A DNA stretch of 16,471 bases from an uncultured Lachnospiraceae bacterium (GTDB lineage: Bacteria > Bacillota > Clostridia > Lachnospirales > Lachnospiraceae). The notes beneath the pieces are model-generated. The model had not been told where the DNA came from. It searched no databases and saw only the letters and a list, made by a program, of their open reading frames with translations. Positions 1-8,299 of the stretch are shown here, one piece after another (position 1 is the stretch's first letter; each line of letters begins with the position of its first letter). The stretch covers positions 1 to 16,471 of the forward strand of contig CAJOLO010000046.1 of NCBI GenBank assembly GCA_905235345.1, read 5' to 3'. Made by a program: the position numbers and the translations under genes.

Positions 1-206
1 TGCATTATGTACCGTTGCGTGCGACAAGCAGCGAAAGCGTGCCTGTGATGGAACTGTATAATATGTACAATCCTGAAAATATAAACAAGAGTTTCGCAAA
101 CACCTATATTAATGCAATCGCCTATATCAATGCAACTAGGCGTTTGCGAAAGCATATGAATACATTTCACAAACGCCTTACATTATTATCTGCACTGCAA
201 TTATGA
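1..206 (+). CDS. Possible 3' end of a gene entering from the left edge
   Basis: A reading frame is open from the first bases of the window (frame starting at base 3) to a TGA at 204-206, giving about 67 residues. An internal TTG at 15 has no convincing ribosome binding site, so a start further left is more likely if this is real. The first half contains VPVMELYNMYNPE, loosely like the LYNPN-type repeats of clostridial surface proteins (a resemblance from memory, weak). The second half (codons over 91-178) is built from a repeated DNA element and probably has no conserved protein sequence. It may be the degraded tail of a surface protein or a chance open frame. Confidence 0.25.
   Translation, partial: HYVPLRATSSESVPVMELYNMYNPENINKSFANTYINAIAYINATRRLRKHMNTFHKRLTLLSALQL
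92..178. repeat. Three-copy 14-bp inverted/direct repeat with an inner 18-bp-period duplication
   Basis: Copies of tttcRcaaacRcct lie at 92-105 and 165-178 on the plus strand; a third, inverted copy (aggcgtttgcgaaa) lies at 138-151. The middle arm is complementary to either outer arm at 13 of 14 positions, so two mutually exclusive stems are possible: a 32-nt loop to the left or a 13-nt loop to the right. Inside the left loop, cctatatYaatgcaa occurs twice (103-117 and 121-135), 18 bp apart. No T-run follows either stem, so this is not a standard terminator. It lies beyond the 3' end of the minus-strand gene at 277-687. Confidence 0.6.
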
Positions 207-276
207 GGTTATATAATCTAAACACAAATTAAATATAATAAAAATGCATTCAAACTATATAACATAAAACAAAATA

Positions 277-687
277 TTATTTCTTCTCTATCCTGATTTC
301 AGAAAGCTGTCCCGGATTGATTTCAACTGAAAGATTAAGTTTTCCACCAAGATTAGTCTTAACTGCACCGGCACTGTTACCATCAATCACGGTAATATAC
401 TCCTGCCCGGCTTCTAATTCAAGTGTAATCTGCGAATCCTCTGTTCCCTCAACCTTGAACTCGACCACACTATCGTTTGCCTTAAAGTCATGCACAACCG
501 TTCCCGGAACTGATTCATATACAAACGAGCCATTTCTTTCAAGTTTTGTGATTTCCTTAAAAGTCTTGATCTTATACTTGTCCCCTTTAAATTCAAAACC
601 GTCTAACTTTGTCTTGGCCTCCAACTCATAATTCCCAAAACTTAACGCTCCATTCTCTTCCTTAATGAGCTCCTTAACTACAGCCAT
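277..687 (-). CDS. Conserved clostridial protein of unknown function (often labelled 'endosialidase')
   Basis: A 136-residue protein starting MAVVKELIKEENGALSFGNY, with a clear ribosome binding site (AGGAGG, 9 nt before the ATG). From memory it belongs to a small family common in Clostridia and especially Lachnospiraceae, often auto-annotated 'endosialidase'. At this length it lacks the catalytic propeller of true endosialidases, so that name is probably wrong. It has no signal peptide, membrane segment or cysteine. The sequence alternates hydrophobic and charged residues, suggesting an all-beta fold, with a conserved-looking centre (GSFVYESVPGTVVHDF, about residues 53-68) and NLGGKLNLSVEINPG near the C-terminus. 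It follows clpC by 159 bp on the same strand and may have its own promoter there. No function is assigned. Confidence 0.85.
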   Translation of the reverse strand: MAVVKELIKEENGALSFGNYELEAKTKLDGFEFKGDKYKIKTFKEITKLERNGSFVYESVPGTVVHDFKANDSVVEFKVEGTEDSQITLELEAGQEYITVIDGNSAGAVKTNLGGKLNLSVEINPGQLSEIRIEKK

Positions 688-736
688 TTTCTTATCCTCC
701 TATGCTTAATAATGCTGTGTTTATCTGATTACATTC

Positions 737-742
737 AGTATA
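737..742 (-). promoter_or_regulatory. Candidate -10 box upstream of the 136-residue protein gene
   Basis: On the minus strand TATACT lies about 50 nt upstream of the ATG at 687, in an AT-rich 159-bp gap. No good -35 match is seen 16-18 bp upstream. The gap contains no strong terminator for clpC either, so read-through from clpC is equally possible. Confidence 0.3.
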
Positions 743-846
743 CAATATATATCTTTACTTTTCCAGTAAAAAACTTTTAAATATTTGTTAACTGTTTGAT
801 TATTTAATTATCCTGTAAAACAATTCATTACTTCTATGATGCAAAT

Positions 847-3300
847 TCAACCGCAAACCTTGAATTTCACTCCGGACTTCACCACTGAAATTCGCACTGT
901 GTCTCCCGATGAAATATTACCTGCAAGAATTTCCTCAGCCATCTTATCCTCTATCTCATTCTGAATTGCACGCCGAAGTGGTCTTGCACCGTATTTCTTA
1001 TCATATCCCTTTTCAAAGATATAATTCTTAACAGCATCTCCATATCTGATGTCAATATTCATCTGTGTCTTAACACGTTTTACAAATTGAGACATAAGAA
1101 GATCTGTAATCTCTTTGATTTCTTCCTTTGTAAGAGCGTGAAATACAATAGTATCATCAATACGGTTCAAAAATTCAGGTTTGAACAATCTCTTTACTTC
1201 CTCCATGACACCACTCTTCATGGTTTCATGTTCCTTTTCTTCTGATTTATCAGTTATGAATCCTAAAGTCTTAGGTTCCATAATTCTTGATGCCCCTGCG
1301 TTACTCGTCATAATAATTATGGTATTCTTGAAATCAACCTTTCTGCCTTGAGCATCAGTGACATGACCATCATCTAGTATCTGCAACAGTACATTAAAAA
1401 TGTCAACATGTGCCTTCTCGATCTCATCAAAAAGAATTACGGAATACGGGTTCTTTCTTACTTTTTCGGAAAGCTGTCCGCCTTCTTCAAAACCTACATA
1501 TCCCGGTGGTGAACCTATGATTTTAGATACACTGTGTTTTTCCATATATTCCGACATATCAACTCTTATCAGATTCTTTTCATCACCAAACACAGCTTCT
1601 GCCAATGCCTTAGATAGTTCTGTCTTTCCCACACCTGTAGGTCCGAGAAAAAGAAATGAACCTATTGGGCGCTTCGGATCCTTAAGACCAACTCGTCCAC
1701 GCTTTATTGCCTTAGCTACGGCATCAACAGCCTCATTCTGCCCTATAACACGTTTATGAAGTTCATCCTCAAGATGAAGAAGACGTTTACTTTCTTCCTC
1801 TTGCAAGCGACTTACAGGAATCTTAGTCCACTCAGATACAACCACAGCTATATCCTCGTCATCTAATACCATATTCTCTTTTTTTATTAAATTCTCATGC
1901 TTTTTCTTTAGTTTTTCCTGCTTTTCCTCAAGAATCCTGATTGCCCGTTTTGTCTCATGGGCAGTCTCAAGATCATTCGCCATAAATGACTGGTCGAGTT
2001 CATCATTTAACGCTTTAAGTTCCTTCTCCACATCCTTCATCTGCGGGGTTACTTTATATACCGAAAGTCGTTTCTTGGCTGCCGCCTCGTCCATCAGATC
2101 AATGGCTTTATCAGGCAGAAACCTGTCGTTAAGATATCTTGTGGACAAATCAACACAAGCCTTAAGTGCCTCATCACTTATCTCAATCCCATGATGATAC
2201 TCATAGCTTGAACGAAGTCCTTTCAGAATCTCATAGGCTTCCTCCTTGGTCGGTTCATGTACAGTCACCGGTTGAAACCTTCGTTCCAACGCAGCATCCT
2301 TCTCCACATATTTCCGATATTCAACAGTCGTGGTTGCACCTATCATCTGAAGCTCGCCTCTCGACAATGCCGGTTTTAATATATTAGACGCATCAATTGC
2401 ACCTTCAGCACCACCCGCACCGATAATAGTGTGTAGCTCATCAACAAATAATATAACATTTCCCGATGTAGTCACTTCCGTTATAAGTTTCTTGATTCTC
2501 TCCTCAAATTCACCACGGTATTTCGAACCGGCAACCATCCCTGACATATCCAGCGAAAGGACTCTCTTATCCTTCACCGTATCAGGAACATCCCCTGCTA
2601 TTATCATCTGAGCCAGTCCCTCGACAATAGCAGTCTTTCCGACTCCCGGTTCTCCGACAAGGCAAGGATTATTCTTCATCCTGCGGCTTAATATCTGTAT
2701 AACTCTTGACATCTCTTCATTTCTGCCCACAACAGGATCGAGTTTACCCTCAGCAGCCAGCTTGGTAAAATCTCTTGAATATTGATCTAATGTAGGAGTG
2801 GAAGATTTCCCCTTCTTATCCTTGGATTTCAACTTATTAAGTTCTGACTTTGCCTGTGACGGTGGCAGTCCCATAGCCTCAAGAATATCTCCGTAAAGCT
2901 TGGTCACTTGAATATTCATAGCTGTCAACAGACGAAACGCCACGCTGTCAGGATGTTTAATGATTGCAATAAGCAGATGCTCTGTTCCAATTAAATCCGC
3001 CTTGTAATACTTTGCTTCCTTTGCCGCTATATCAAGAATATCCTGGCATCTTTTTGAAAATTCAGCCTTATTCGCCAGCACCACATTGGTGTGATCCATC
3101 ATGAGCTGACTGGTCAGTGCTTCCAGCTTACTATCCTCAACTCCATTTTTCGTAAGAACTGCATAGGCAATTCCTGTTCTTTCCTTAAGAAGGCCAAGAA
3201 GTAAATGTTCACTTCCCACATACTCCTGTTTTAGCTCCAGTGCAATCTTTTTTGCATACTTTAACGCATTATTAGCGCTTTTCGTATAATTCTGACCCAT
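847..3300 (-). CDS. clpC: ATP-dependent Clp unfoldase subunit ClpC
   Basis: An 817-residue Hsp100 AAA+ ATPase that unfolds proteins and feeds them to the ClpP peptidase in the cytoplasm; the length is usual for ClpC. Visible parts: Clp N-terminal repeats (about 1-145), first AAA+ module with Walker A GEPGVGKT (216-223), Walker B ILFVDE (283-288), pore-loop YRGE (261-264) and arginine finger RR (340-341); a coiled-coil middle domain (about 420-475); second module with Walker A GPTGVGKT (553-560), Walker B VILFDE (621-626), an LGF ClpP-docking loop (679-681) and sensor-2 GARPLRR (771-777). All catalytic motifs look intact. The gene starts 12 nt after the purD stop with a good ribosome binding site (AAGGAG), so it is probably co-transcribed with purM-purN-purD. 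No ctsR, mcsA or mcsB lies beside it, unlike the classical clpC operon of Bacillus. Confidence 0.97.
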   Translation of the reverse strand: MGQNYTKSANNALKYAKKIALELKQEYVGSEHLLLGLLKERTGIAYAVLTKNGVEDSKLEALTSQLMMDHTNVVLANKAEFSKRCQDILDIAAKEAKYYKADLIGTEHLLIAIIKHPDSVAFRLLTAMNIQVTKLYGDILEAMGLPPSQAKSELNKLKSKDKKGKSSTPTLDQYSRDFTKLAAEGKLDPVVGRNEEMSRVIQILSRRMKNNPCLVGEPGVGKTAIVEGLAQMIIAGDVPDTVKDKRVLSLDMSGMVAGSKYRGEFEERIKKLITEVTTSGNVILFVDELHTIIGAGGAEGAIDASNILKPALSRGELQMIGATTTVEYRKYVEKDAALERRFQPVTVHEPTKEEAYEILKGLRSSYEYHHGIEISDEALKACVDLSTRYLNDRFLPDKAIDLMDEAAAKKRLSVYKVTPQMKDVEKELKALNDELDQSFMANDLETAHETKRAIRILEEKQEKLKKKHENLIKKENMVLDDEDIAVVVSEWTKIPVSRLQEEESKRLLHLEDELHKRVIGQNEAVDAVAKAIKRGRVGLKDPKRPIGSFLFLGPTGVGKTELSKALAEAVFGDEKNLIRVDMSEYMEKHSVSKIIGSPPGYVGFEEGGQLSEKVRKNPYSVILFDEIEKAHVDIFNVLLQILDDGHVTDAQGRKVDFKNTIIIMTSNAGASRIMEPKTLGFITDKSEEKEHETMKSGVMEEVKRLFKPEFLNRIDDTIVFHALTKEEIKEITDLLMSQFVKRVKTQMNIDIRYGDAVKNYIFEKGYDKKYGARPLRRAIQNEIEDKMAEEILAGNISSGDTVRISVVKSGVKFKVCG

Positions 3301-3312
3301 TGCATTCTCCTT

Positions 3313-4596
3313 TTACGCCTCATCAATTGCCTTACCGATATCATTTCTCATATACTTGTTATCGAATTCTATCAGTTTGGTTGCTTCATAAGCATTGGCT
3401 CTTGCTTCTTTTAAATCCGAGCCTTTGGCCGTAACACCGAGTACACGTCCGCCATTCGTAACTATCTTCTTGTCAGCACCCTCTCCGGCAAATTTGGTTC
3501 CGGCATGAAATACATAATATCCATCCTTATCCTCAAATTTATCAAGTCCGCTTATAGGGAAACCCTTCTCATAAGAAACCGGATAACCGTCTGAGGCAAG
3601 CACAACACATACCGCCGCATTATCCTCAAACTGCAGATCAATCTGATCTAATCTTCCCTCTACACACGCCTCCATAACATCAATGATATCATTCTTCATT
3701 CTCGGAAGTACAACCTGCGCCTCCGGATCACCGAATCTGGCATTGTATTCTAACACCTTAGGTCCCTTATCCGTAAGCATAAGTCCTGTGAAAAGCACTC
3801 CAACAAAATCTCTTCCCTCTGCTTTCATAGCAGCCATTGTCTTGTCATATATCTCTTTCTGACAAAATGCCGCAATCTCCTCTGTATAGAAAGGACTTGG
3901 AGAAAATGTTCCCATTCCTCCTGTATTAAGTCCCTGGTCGCCATCTTTTGCCCGTTTATGATCCTGCGCTGATGTCATAGTCTTAATCGTAGTTCCGTCA
4001 CAGAATGCCAGAACAGATACCTCGCGTCCTGTCATGAACTCCTCTATAACCATGCGGTTTCCTGCTGAGCCAAAATGTTTGTCTAACATTATCTCTTTAA
4101 CTCCGGCTTTCGCCTCTTCCAGATTCTTACAGATAAGCACTCCCTTTCCAAGCGCAAGACCATCTGCCTTTAATACAATAGGGAAGCTTGCATTTTCAAG
4201 ATAAGCAAGTGCATCCTCTGCATTATCAAAATTCTCATAAGCAGCTGTAGGAATATCGTATTTCTTCATAAGATCCTTGGAAAATGCTTTGGAACCTTCA
4301 ATAATCGCTGCATTGCTTCTGGGTCCAAACACTTTAATTCCTGCCTCCTCAAACGCATCCACACAACCGGCAACCAAAGGATCATCAGGTCCCACTATAA
4401 CGAAATCTATTGCATTCTCCTTTGCAAACGCAACCTGTTTGTCAAATTCCATCACCGGAATATCCACGCATTCTGCGATTTTTGCAATACCTGCGTTACC
4501 CGGTGCACAATATATCTTATCAACTTTCTTACTCTTTGACACGCTTGTGGCGATTGCATGCTCTCTCCCACCGCTTCCTATGATCATTACTTTCAT
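3313..4596 (-). CDS. purD: Phosphoribosylamine-glycine ligase (GAR synthetase) PurD
   Basis: A 427-residue ATP-grasp enzyme for step 2 of de novo purine synthesis: phosphoribosylamine + glycine + ATP gives GAR. Visible: N-terminal dinucleotide-like motif GSGGREHA (7-14), GPDDPLVAG (69-77), the ATP-grasp segment LKADGLALGKGV (142-153), the loop QDHKRAKDGDQGLNTGGMG (211-229) and metal/ATP site LEYNARFGDPEAQ (282-294). It is full length for the family, with no broken motif. The nearest AGGAGG lies 12 nt before the ATG, slightly long spacing. It lies 87 bp after purN and 12 bp before clpC, in the same run of genes. Confidence 0.98.
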   Translation of the reverse strand: MKVMIIGSGGREHAIATSVSKSKKVDKIYCAPGNAGIAKIAECVDIPVMEFDKQVAFAKENAIDFVIVGPDDPLVAGCVDAFEEAGIKVFGPRSNAAIIEGSKAFSKDLMKKYDIPTAAYENFDNAEDALAYLENASFPIVLKADGLALGKGVLICKNLEEAKAGVKEIMLDKHFGSAGNRMVIEEFMTGREVSVLAFCDGTTIKTMTSAQDHKRAKDGDQGLNTGGMGTFSPSPFYTEEIAAFCQKEIYDKTMAAMKAEGRDFVGVLFTGLMLTDKGPKVLEYNARFGDPEAQVVLPRMKNDIIDVMEACVEGRLDQIDLQFEDNAAVCVVLASDGYPVSYEKGFPISGLDKFEDKDGYYVFHAGTKFAGEGADKKIVTNGGRVLGVTAKGSDLKEARANAYEATKLIEFDNKYMRNDIGKAIDEA

Positions 4597-4683
4597 TTAC
4601 TTTAACATCCTCCTTGCAATATATTAATATCATTTTTAATTATGATGTTCTGCGTTGTAACCGTAATCCTATAGCAAATATTA

Positions 4684-5307
4684 TTATCTTATAATCGTCT
4701 TTCCATCCACAACAGATACCTTATCATTCGCAATAAGATTGATTGCCTCAGGCAACAACTTCCACTCTGCCTGCTCCATCACGCGTCGCTGCAGGATCTC
4801 CGGTGTATCACCCTGCTCGACAGAAACAGCCTTCTGTAAAATAATAGGTCCCGTATCAGTACCCTTGTCCACAAAATGCACAGTGGCACCTACTACCTTC
4901 ACACCCCTTGCAAGTGCAGCCTCATGCACTTTAAGTCCGTAAAAGCCTGTACCGCAAAATGACGGTATAAGTGACGGATGTATATTAATTATTCTGTTCT
5001 CATATTTATCAATAAGTTCCGGTGGGATTACCACAAGATATCCTGCAAGAACTATGAGGTCAACATCAAGTTTATCAATCGTATCTATAAGTACTTTGTG
5101 AAATTCGTCTCTTGTATCATAATCCTTTGGAGATACAACAACATCCTTAATTCCTGCGTTCTTAGCACGCTCTAAAGCATACGCACCTTTATTGTTACTA
5201 ATGACAGCAACCAACTCTGTATTGGTAATTGTGCCATCCTTCACAGCATCTATAATCGCCTGAAGATTAGTGCCGCCACCGGAAACCATAACTGCAACTC
5301 TTAACAT
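4684..5307 (-). CDS. purN: Phosphoribosylglycinamide formyltransferase PurN (GART)
   Basis: A 207-residue enzyme that transfers the formyl group of 10-formyl-tetrahydrofolate to GAR (step 3 of purine synthesis). The phosphate-binding loop VSGGGTNLQAI is at 8-18. The catalytic triad known from E. coli PurN (N106, H108, D144) aligns with N108, H110 (INIHPSLIP) and D151 (FVDKGTDTGP). The segment SFCGTGFYGLKVHEAAL (116-132) is the variant usual in clostridia. It lies between purM (80 bp) and purD (87 bp). No frameshift or missing residue was seen. Confidence 0.97.
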   Translation of the reverse strand: MLRVAVMVSGGGTNLQAIIDAVKDGTITNTELVAVISNNKGAYALERAKNAGIKDVVVSPKDYDTRDEFHKVLIDTIDKLDVDLIVLAGYLVVIPPELIDKYENRIINIHPSLIPSFCGTGFYGLKVHEAALARGVKVVGATVHFVDKGTDTGPIILQKAVSVEQGDTPEILQRRVMEQAEWKLLPEAINLIANDKVSVVDGKTIIR

Positions 5308-5387
5308 ATCGCTTAGCCTTTCTGTAAATATTTTTTAACTATTAAAAGATACCGACTTGCATCTTCAAACTCAAAAGAAACAATCAT

Positions 5388-6413
5388 TTACTGTATCTTA
5401 ACACCCTTATCTCCTGCCTCAACAGCTCCGAGTTTCCATGCCTTGTCACCTACAGCATTTATCGCTTCAATAGTTTTCTCAGCATCAGCACTATCAACAG
5501 CCAACACCATACCGACACCCATATTATAAGTATTATACATCATATGCTCATCAATATTCCCCGTCTTGGCAAGAAGCTTAAATATTGCAGGAACCTCGTA
5601 TGAATCCTTGTCAACAACCGCACGAACACCATCCGGCAACATTCTCGGTATATTCTCGTAGAATCCCCCTCCTGTGATATGCGAACATCCCTTGATCGTA
5701 ACGCCTGCTTCCTTAACGCTTCTTAATGCCTTAACATATATTCTTGTCGGCGTTATCAACGACTCTCCAAGTGTCATACCAAGTTCATCATAGTATGTGT
5801 CAAGAGATTCCTTTGTCATCTCAAACACTTTACGAACCAGAGAAAATCCGTTACTGTGTACACCTGAAGATGCAATACCTATAAGAGTATCTCCCGGCTT
5901 AATATTCTCTCCTGTAATAAGATCTTTTCTATCCACAACTCCGACAGCAAATCCGGCAAGGTCATATTCATCCACCGGCATAAGGTCAGGGTGCTCTGCG
6001 GTCTCACCGCCGATAAGTGCTGCATCCGACTGTTTACATCCCTCTGCTACACCTTTTACTATTGTTGCAATCTTCTCGGGATAATTCTTTCCGCACGCAA
6101 TATAATCAAGGAAGAATAACGGTTCACCTCCGGCACAAGCGATATCATTTACGCACATGGCAACAGCATCAATACCGATGGTATCATGCTTATCCATAAG
6201 AAATGCAAGCTTGACCTTCGTACCGCATCCGTCTGTACCTGAAAGCAGCACAGGATCATCCATATCCTTAATCTTGTTAAGTGAAAATGCTCCCGAAAAG
6301 CCTCCAAGTCCTCCGAGCACCTCAGGTCTCATAGTCTCCTTAACATACTCTTTCATGAGTTCCACTGATTTGTATCCTGCCTCAATATCTACTCCTGCCT
6401 TCTTGTAATCCAT
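5388..6413 (-). CDS. purM: Phosphoribosylformylglycinamidine cyclo-ligase (AIR synthetase) PurM
   Basis: A 341-residue ATP-dependent cyclase that converts FGAM to AIR (step 5). Visible: LLSGTDGCGTKVKLA (56-70), the conserved AVAMCVNDIACAGGEPLFFLDY (83-104), GGETAEHPDLM (135-145), ASSGVHSNGFSLVR (181-194) and ITGGGFYENIPRMLP (246-260). The length is usual. The start has a strong ribosome binding site (AGGAGG, 8 nt spacing). It is the first of the purM-purN-purD-clpC run, 107 bp after the EAL-domain gene; that gap holds a small hairpin but no clear promoter. Confidence 0.98.
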   Translation of the reverse strand: MDYKKAGVDIEAGYKSVELMKEYVKETMRPEVLGGLGGFSGAFSLNKIKDMDDPVLLSGTDGCGTKVKLAFLMDKHDTIGIDAVAMCVNDIACAGGEPLFFLDYIACGKNYPEKIATIVKGVAEGCKQSDAALIGGETAEHPDLMPVDEYDLAGFAVGVVDRKDLITGENIKPGDTLIGIASSGVHSNGFSLVRKVFEMTKESLDTYYDELGMTLGESLITPTRIYVKALRSVKEAGVTIKGCSHITGGGFYENIPRMLPDGVRAVVDKDSYEVPAIFKLLAKTGNIDEHMMYNTYNMGVGMVLAVDSADAEKTIEAINAVGDKAWKLGAVEAGDKGVKIQ

Positions 6414-6445
6414 TATTACATCCTCCTGTTTTTATTTATATATTC

Positions 6446-6465
6446 AAGATTCGCTTACGAATCTT
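6446..6465 (-). promoter_or_regulatory. 8-bp perfect hairpin between the EAL gene and purM
   Basis: aagattcg and cgaatctt form a perfect 8-bp stem with a 4-nt loop, about 20 nt before the purM ribosome binding site. On the minus strand it is followed by an A-rich, not T-rich, stretch, so it does not look like an intrinsic terminator. It could be a processing, pausing or stability element in a joint transcript. Confidence 0.4.
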
Positions 6466-6520
6466 TCTCGCCACATGCGGTTTGCCTTAAGCAACACCTT
6501 CATTAAGTCTGCACTCTGTA

Positions 6521-8260
6521 TTATTTCGACTCAACATCATTAACCTTCGTAATATCATATGTTCTCTTTCTAAGTCTCTCTGTATATTCTTTCTCCGGCA
6601 TCGGTCTGTCAAACAGAAAGCCCTGAATGAGATGACAATCTATATCATGCAAAAACTCTACCTGTTCCCATCTCTCAACACCCTCTGTGATTACGTCCAC
6701 ATCAAGTTCCCTTGCCATCTTTATAATGTTGGAAATAACAATAATATCGCTTTCTGTCATTACAGCATCATCTATCAACGACTTGTCTATCTTAAGTACG
6801 TCCACCTGTGAGTTTCTCAATATATTAAACGAAGATACACCTGTTCCAAAATCATCAATGGCTGTAGCGATACCATGATCTTTCATCTCCTTCATAAAGA
6901 TATTAAGCATATCGCTCTCTTCTTCATCAGCAGTCTCTGTTATCTCAATCTCAATATACTTAGGATTAACACCATGCTCACTGATCGTATCGATTATCTT
7001 CTGAGGAAAATCGGGATTTAACAGATGTCTGCGTGAAAAATTGACCGACACCCGTACCGGCTCAATCCCTTGAACCTTCCACATGTTAATATCGTGGCAT
7101 ACATGTTTCAACATATAAAAATCAAGTTCACATATTAATCCGTCTTCTTCAATAAGAGGGATGAATTCTCCCGGAGATATGAGCTTATCGTCAGAAACCC
7201 ACCTTACAAGAGCTTCCGCACCTGCTAAAGAATATGTATCTGTCTCAACCTTAGGCTGATAATATATAACAAACTCCTCGTTCATGATTGCCTGCTTGAA
7301 CTTTGACCTTACCTGTTTCTGTTTTAGTGCCTTTTGATTCATCTCTTTTGTCAGGTACATATAAGGTCTTTTGGTTACATATTTTGCAACATCATATGCT
7401 ATTGAGCATTGGCTTATGAGTTGTCTGTAATCTTCAATCTTCTCATCAATCTCCAACACACCAGCCACAGCAGAAATATCGACTGTTGTCATCTTTTTAT
7501 CAACATAAGCAAAGGTTTCGACATTCTCAATCAGTTTTAAGAATTCTTCTGAACGTTCCTTACGGATAAGAGCAACAAAATTATCTCCTGCTATTCTTCC
7601 CAAACACTCATCATCCGCAATAAATTGCTTTAGAACTGACACATATCTGCAAATAATGATATCAGCCTCTTCCTTGCCAAATTTCACATTGACCAATCCG
7701 AATCCTTTTAAATCGAAATAAAATGCATTATATTTTGCCAACTCGTTTCTTTCATACAGATTTTTGGCAAATTCAAAATATCCGTTTGAATTCGGAAGCT
7801 CTGTCAAATAATCCTTATATGCACTCTGTTCAATAGCTTTAATAAGTCTTGTCTTACTTATATGAAAGAAGAAAATATCAATAATGATATCAAGAGCATT
7901 CTTCTCCTCTTCAGTCCATAAACCTGCATCCTTTAATGCAACAAGAGAAATATACTCAATTCCGTCCTCTGCCGTATGGAATTCTTTTTTTATAACATTG
8001 TTCTCATCAATGTCACCTTTATCTAAAAAAAATGAAATATTATCATCCACACCGTCTGGATTATTGATTGTCTCTTTTTTCGTGTAACGCACACGCACTT
8101 CTCCAAAGCGAAACTGATCTGCCAGTTCACTAAAAGCATCTTTAAAAATATCTAACGTATTTTCACTTTCAGATAATTTCTGAATAAATCTCATAAAATG
8201 TATGTCAAACAATATCTGTGCCCTCCCCTTAACTGTCTCATGTATATTCAACTTACACAT
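6521..8260 (-). CDS. EAL-domain cyclic-di-GMP phosphodiesterase with degenerate GGDEF domain
   Basis: A 579-residue cytoplasmic protein without membrane segments: an N-terminal region of GAF-like length (about 20-140), a GGDEF-fold domain (about 145-305) and an EAL domain (about 315-565). The GGDEF motif is AGDNF (224-228), so diguanylate cyclase activity is not expected. The EAL domain keeps its key residues: EAL (349-351), N407, E439, DDFGTG (469-474), K490, E526 and QGF (546-548). It is therefore predicted to hydrolyse c-di-GMP to pGpG, perhaps with the GGDEF-like domain as a sensor. One oddity: DDFGTGVSS has V where Y is usual. The ATG at 8260 has no visible ribosome binding site. A purine-rich GGGGAGG (8228-8222) lies about 9 nt before an in-frame TTG at 8212 (residue 17), which may be the true start. 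It follows hscC by 39 bp and is probably co-transcribed. Confidence 0.92.
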   Translation of the reverse strand: MCKLNIHETVKGRAQILFDIHFMRFIQKLSESENTLDIFKDAFSELADQFRFGEVRVRYTKKETINNPDGVDDNISFFLDKGDIDENNVIKKEFHTAEDGIEYISLVALKDAGLWTEEEKNALDIIIDIFFFHISKTRLIKAIEQSAYKDYLTELPNSNGYFEFAKNLYERNELAKYNAFYFDLKGFGLVNVKFGKEEADIIICRYVSVLKQFIADDECLGRIAGDNFVALIRKERSEEFLKLIENVETFAYVDKKMTTVDISAVAGVLEIDEKIEDYRQLISQCSIAYDVAKYVTKRPYMYLTKEMNQKALKQKQVRSKFKQAIMNEEFVIYYQPKVETDTYSLAGAEALVRWVSDDKLISPGEFIPLIEEDGLICELDFYMLKHVCHDINMWKVQGIEPVRVSVNFSRRHLLNPDFPQKIIDTISEHGVNPKYIEIEITETADEEESDMLNIFMKEMKDHGIATAIDDFGTGVSSFNILRNSQVDVLKIDKSLIDDAVMTESDIIVISNIIKMARELDVDVITEGVERWEQVEFLHDIDCHLIQGFLFDRPMPEKEYTERLRKRTYDITKVNDVESK

Positions 8261-8299
8261 ATTGAGTATAACAATTCAAGAAAATTTCTTAAAATCAGT

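Noticed and set aside
768..846. Intrinsic terminator after clpC
   Set aside because: Only weak, short AT-rich pairings are present, with no GC stem followed by a T-run on the minus strand.
1400..2611. Plus-strand open frames opposite clpC
   Set aside because: They are shadows of a fully conserved ClpC frame, with no ribosome binding sites and no family resemblance. The same holds for plus-strand frames opposite the pur, EAL, hscC and TPR genes.
3301..3312. CtsR or CIRCE operator before clpC
   Set aside because: The 12-nt gap is too short, and no GGTCAAA or TTAGCACTC repeats were noticed just upstream, in the end of purD.
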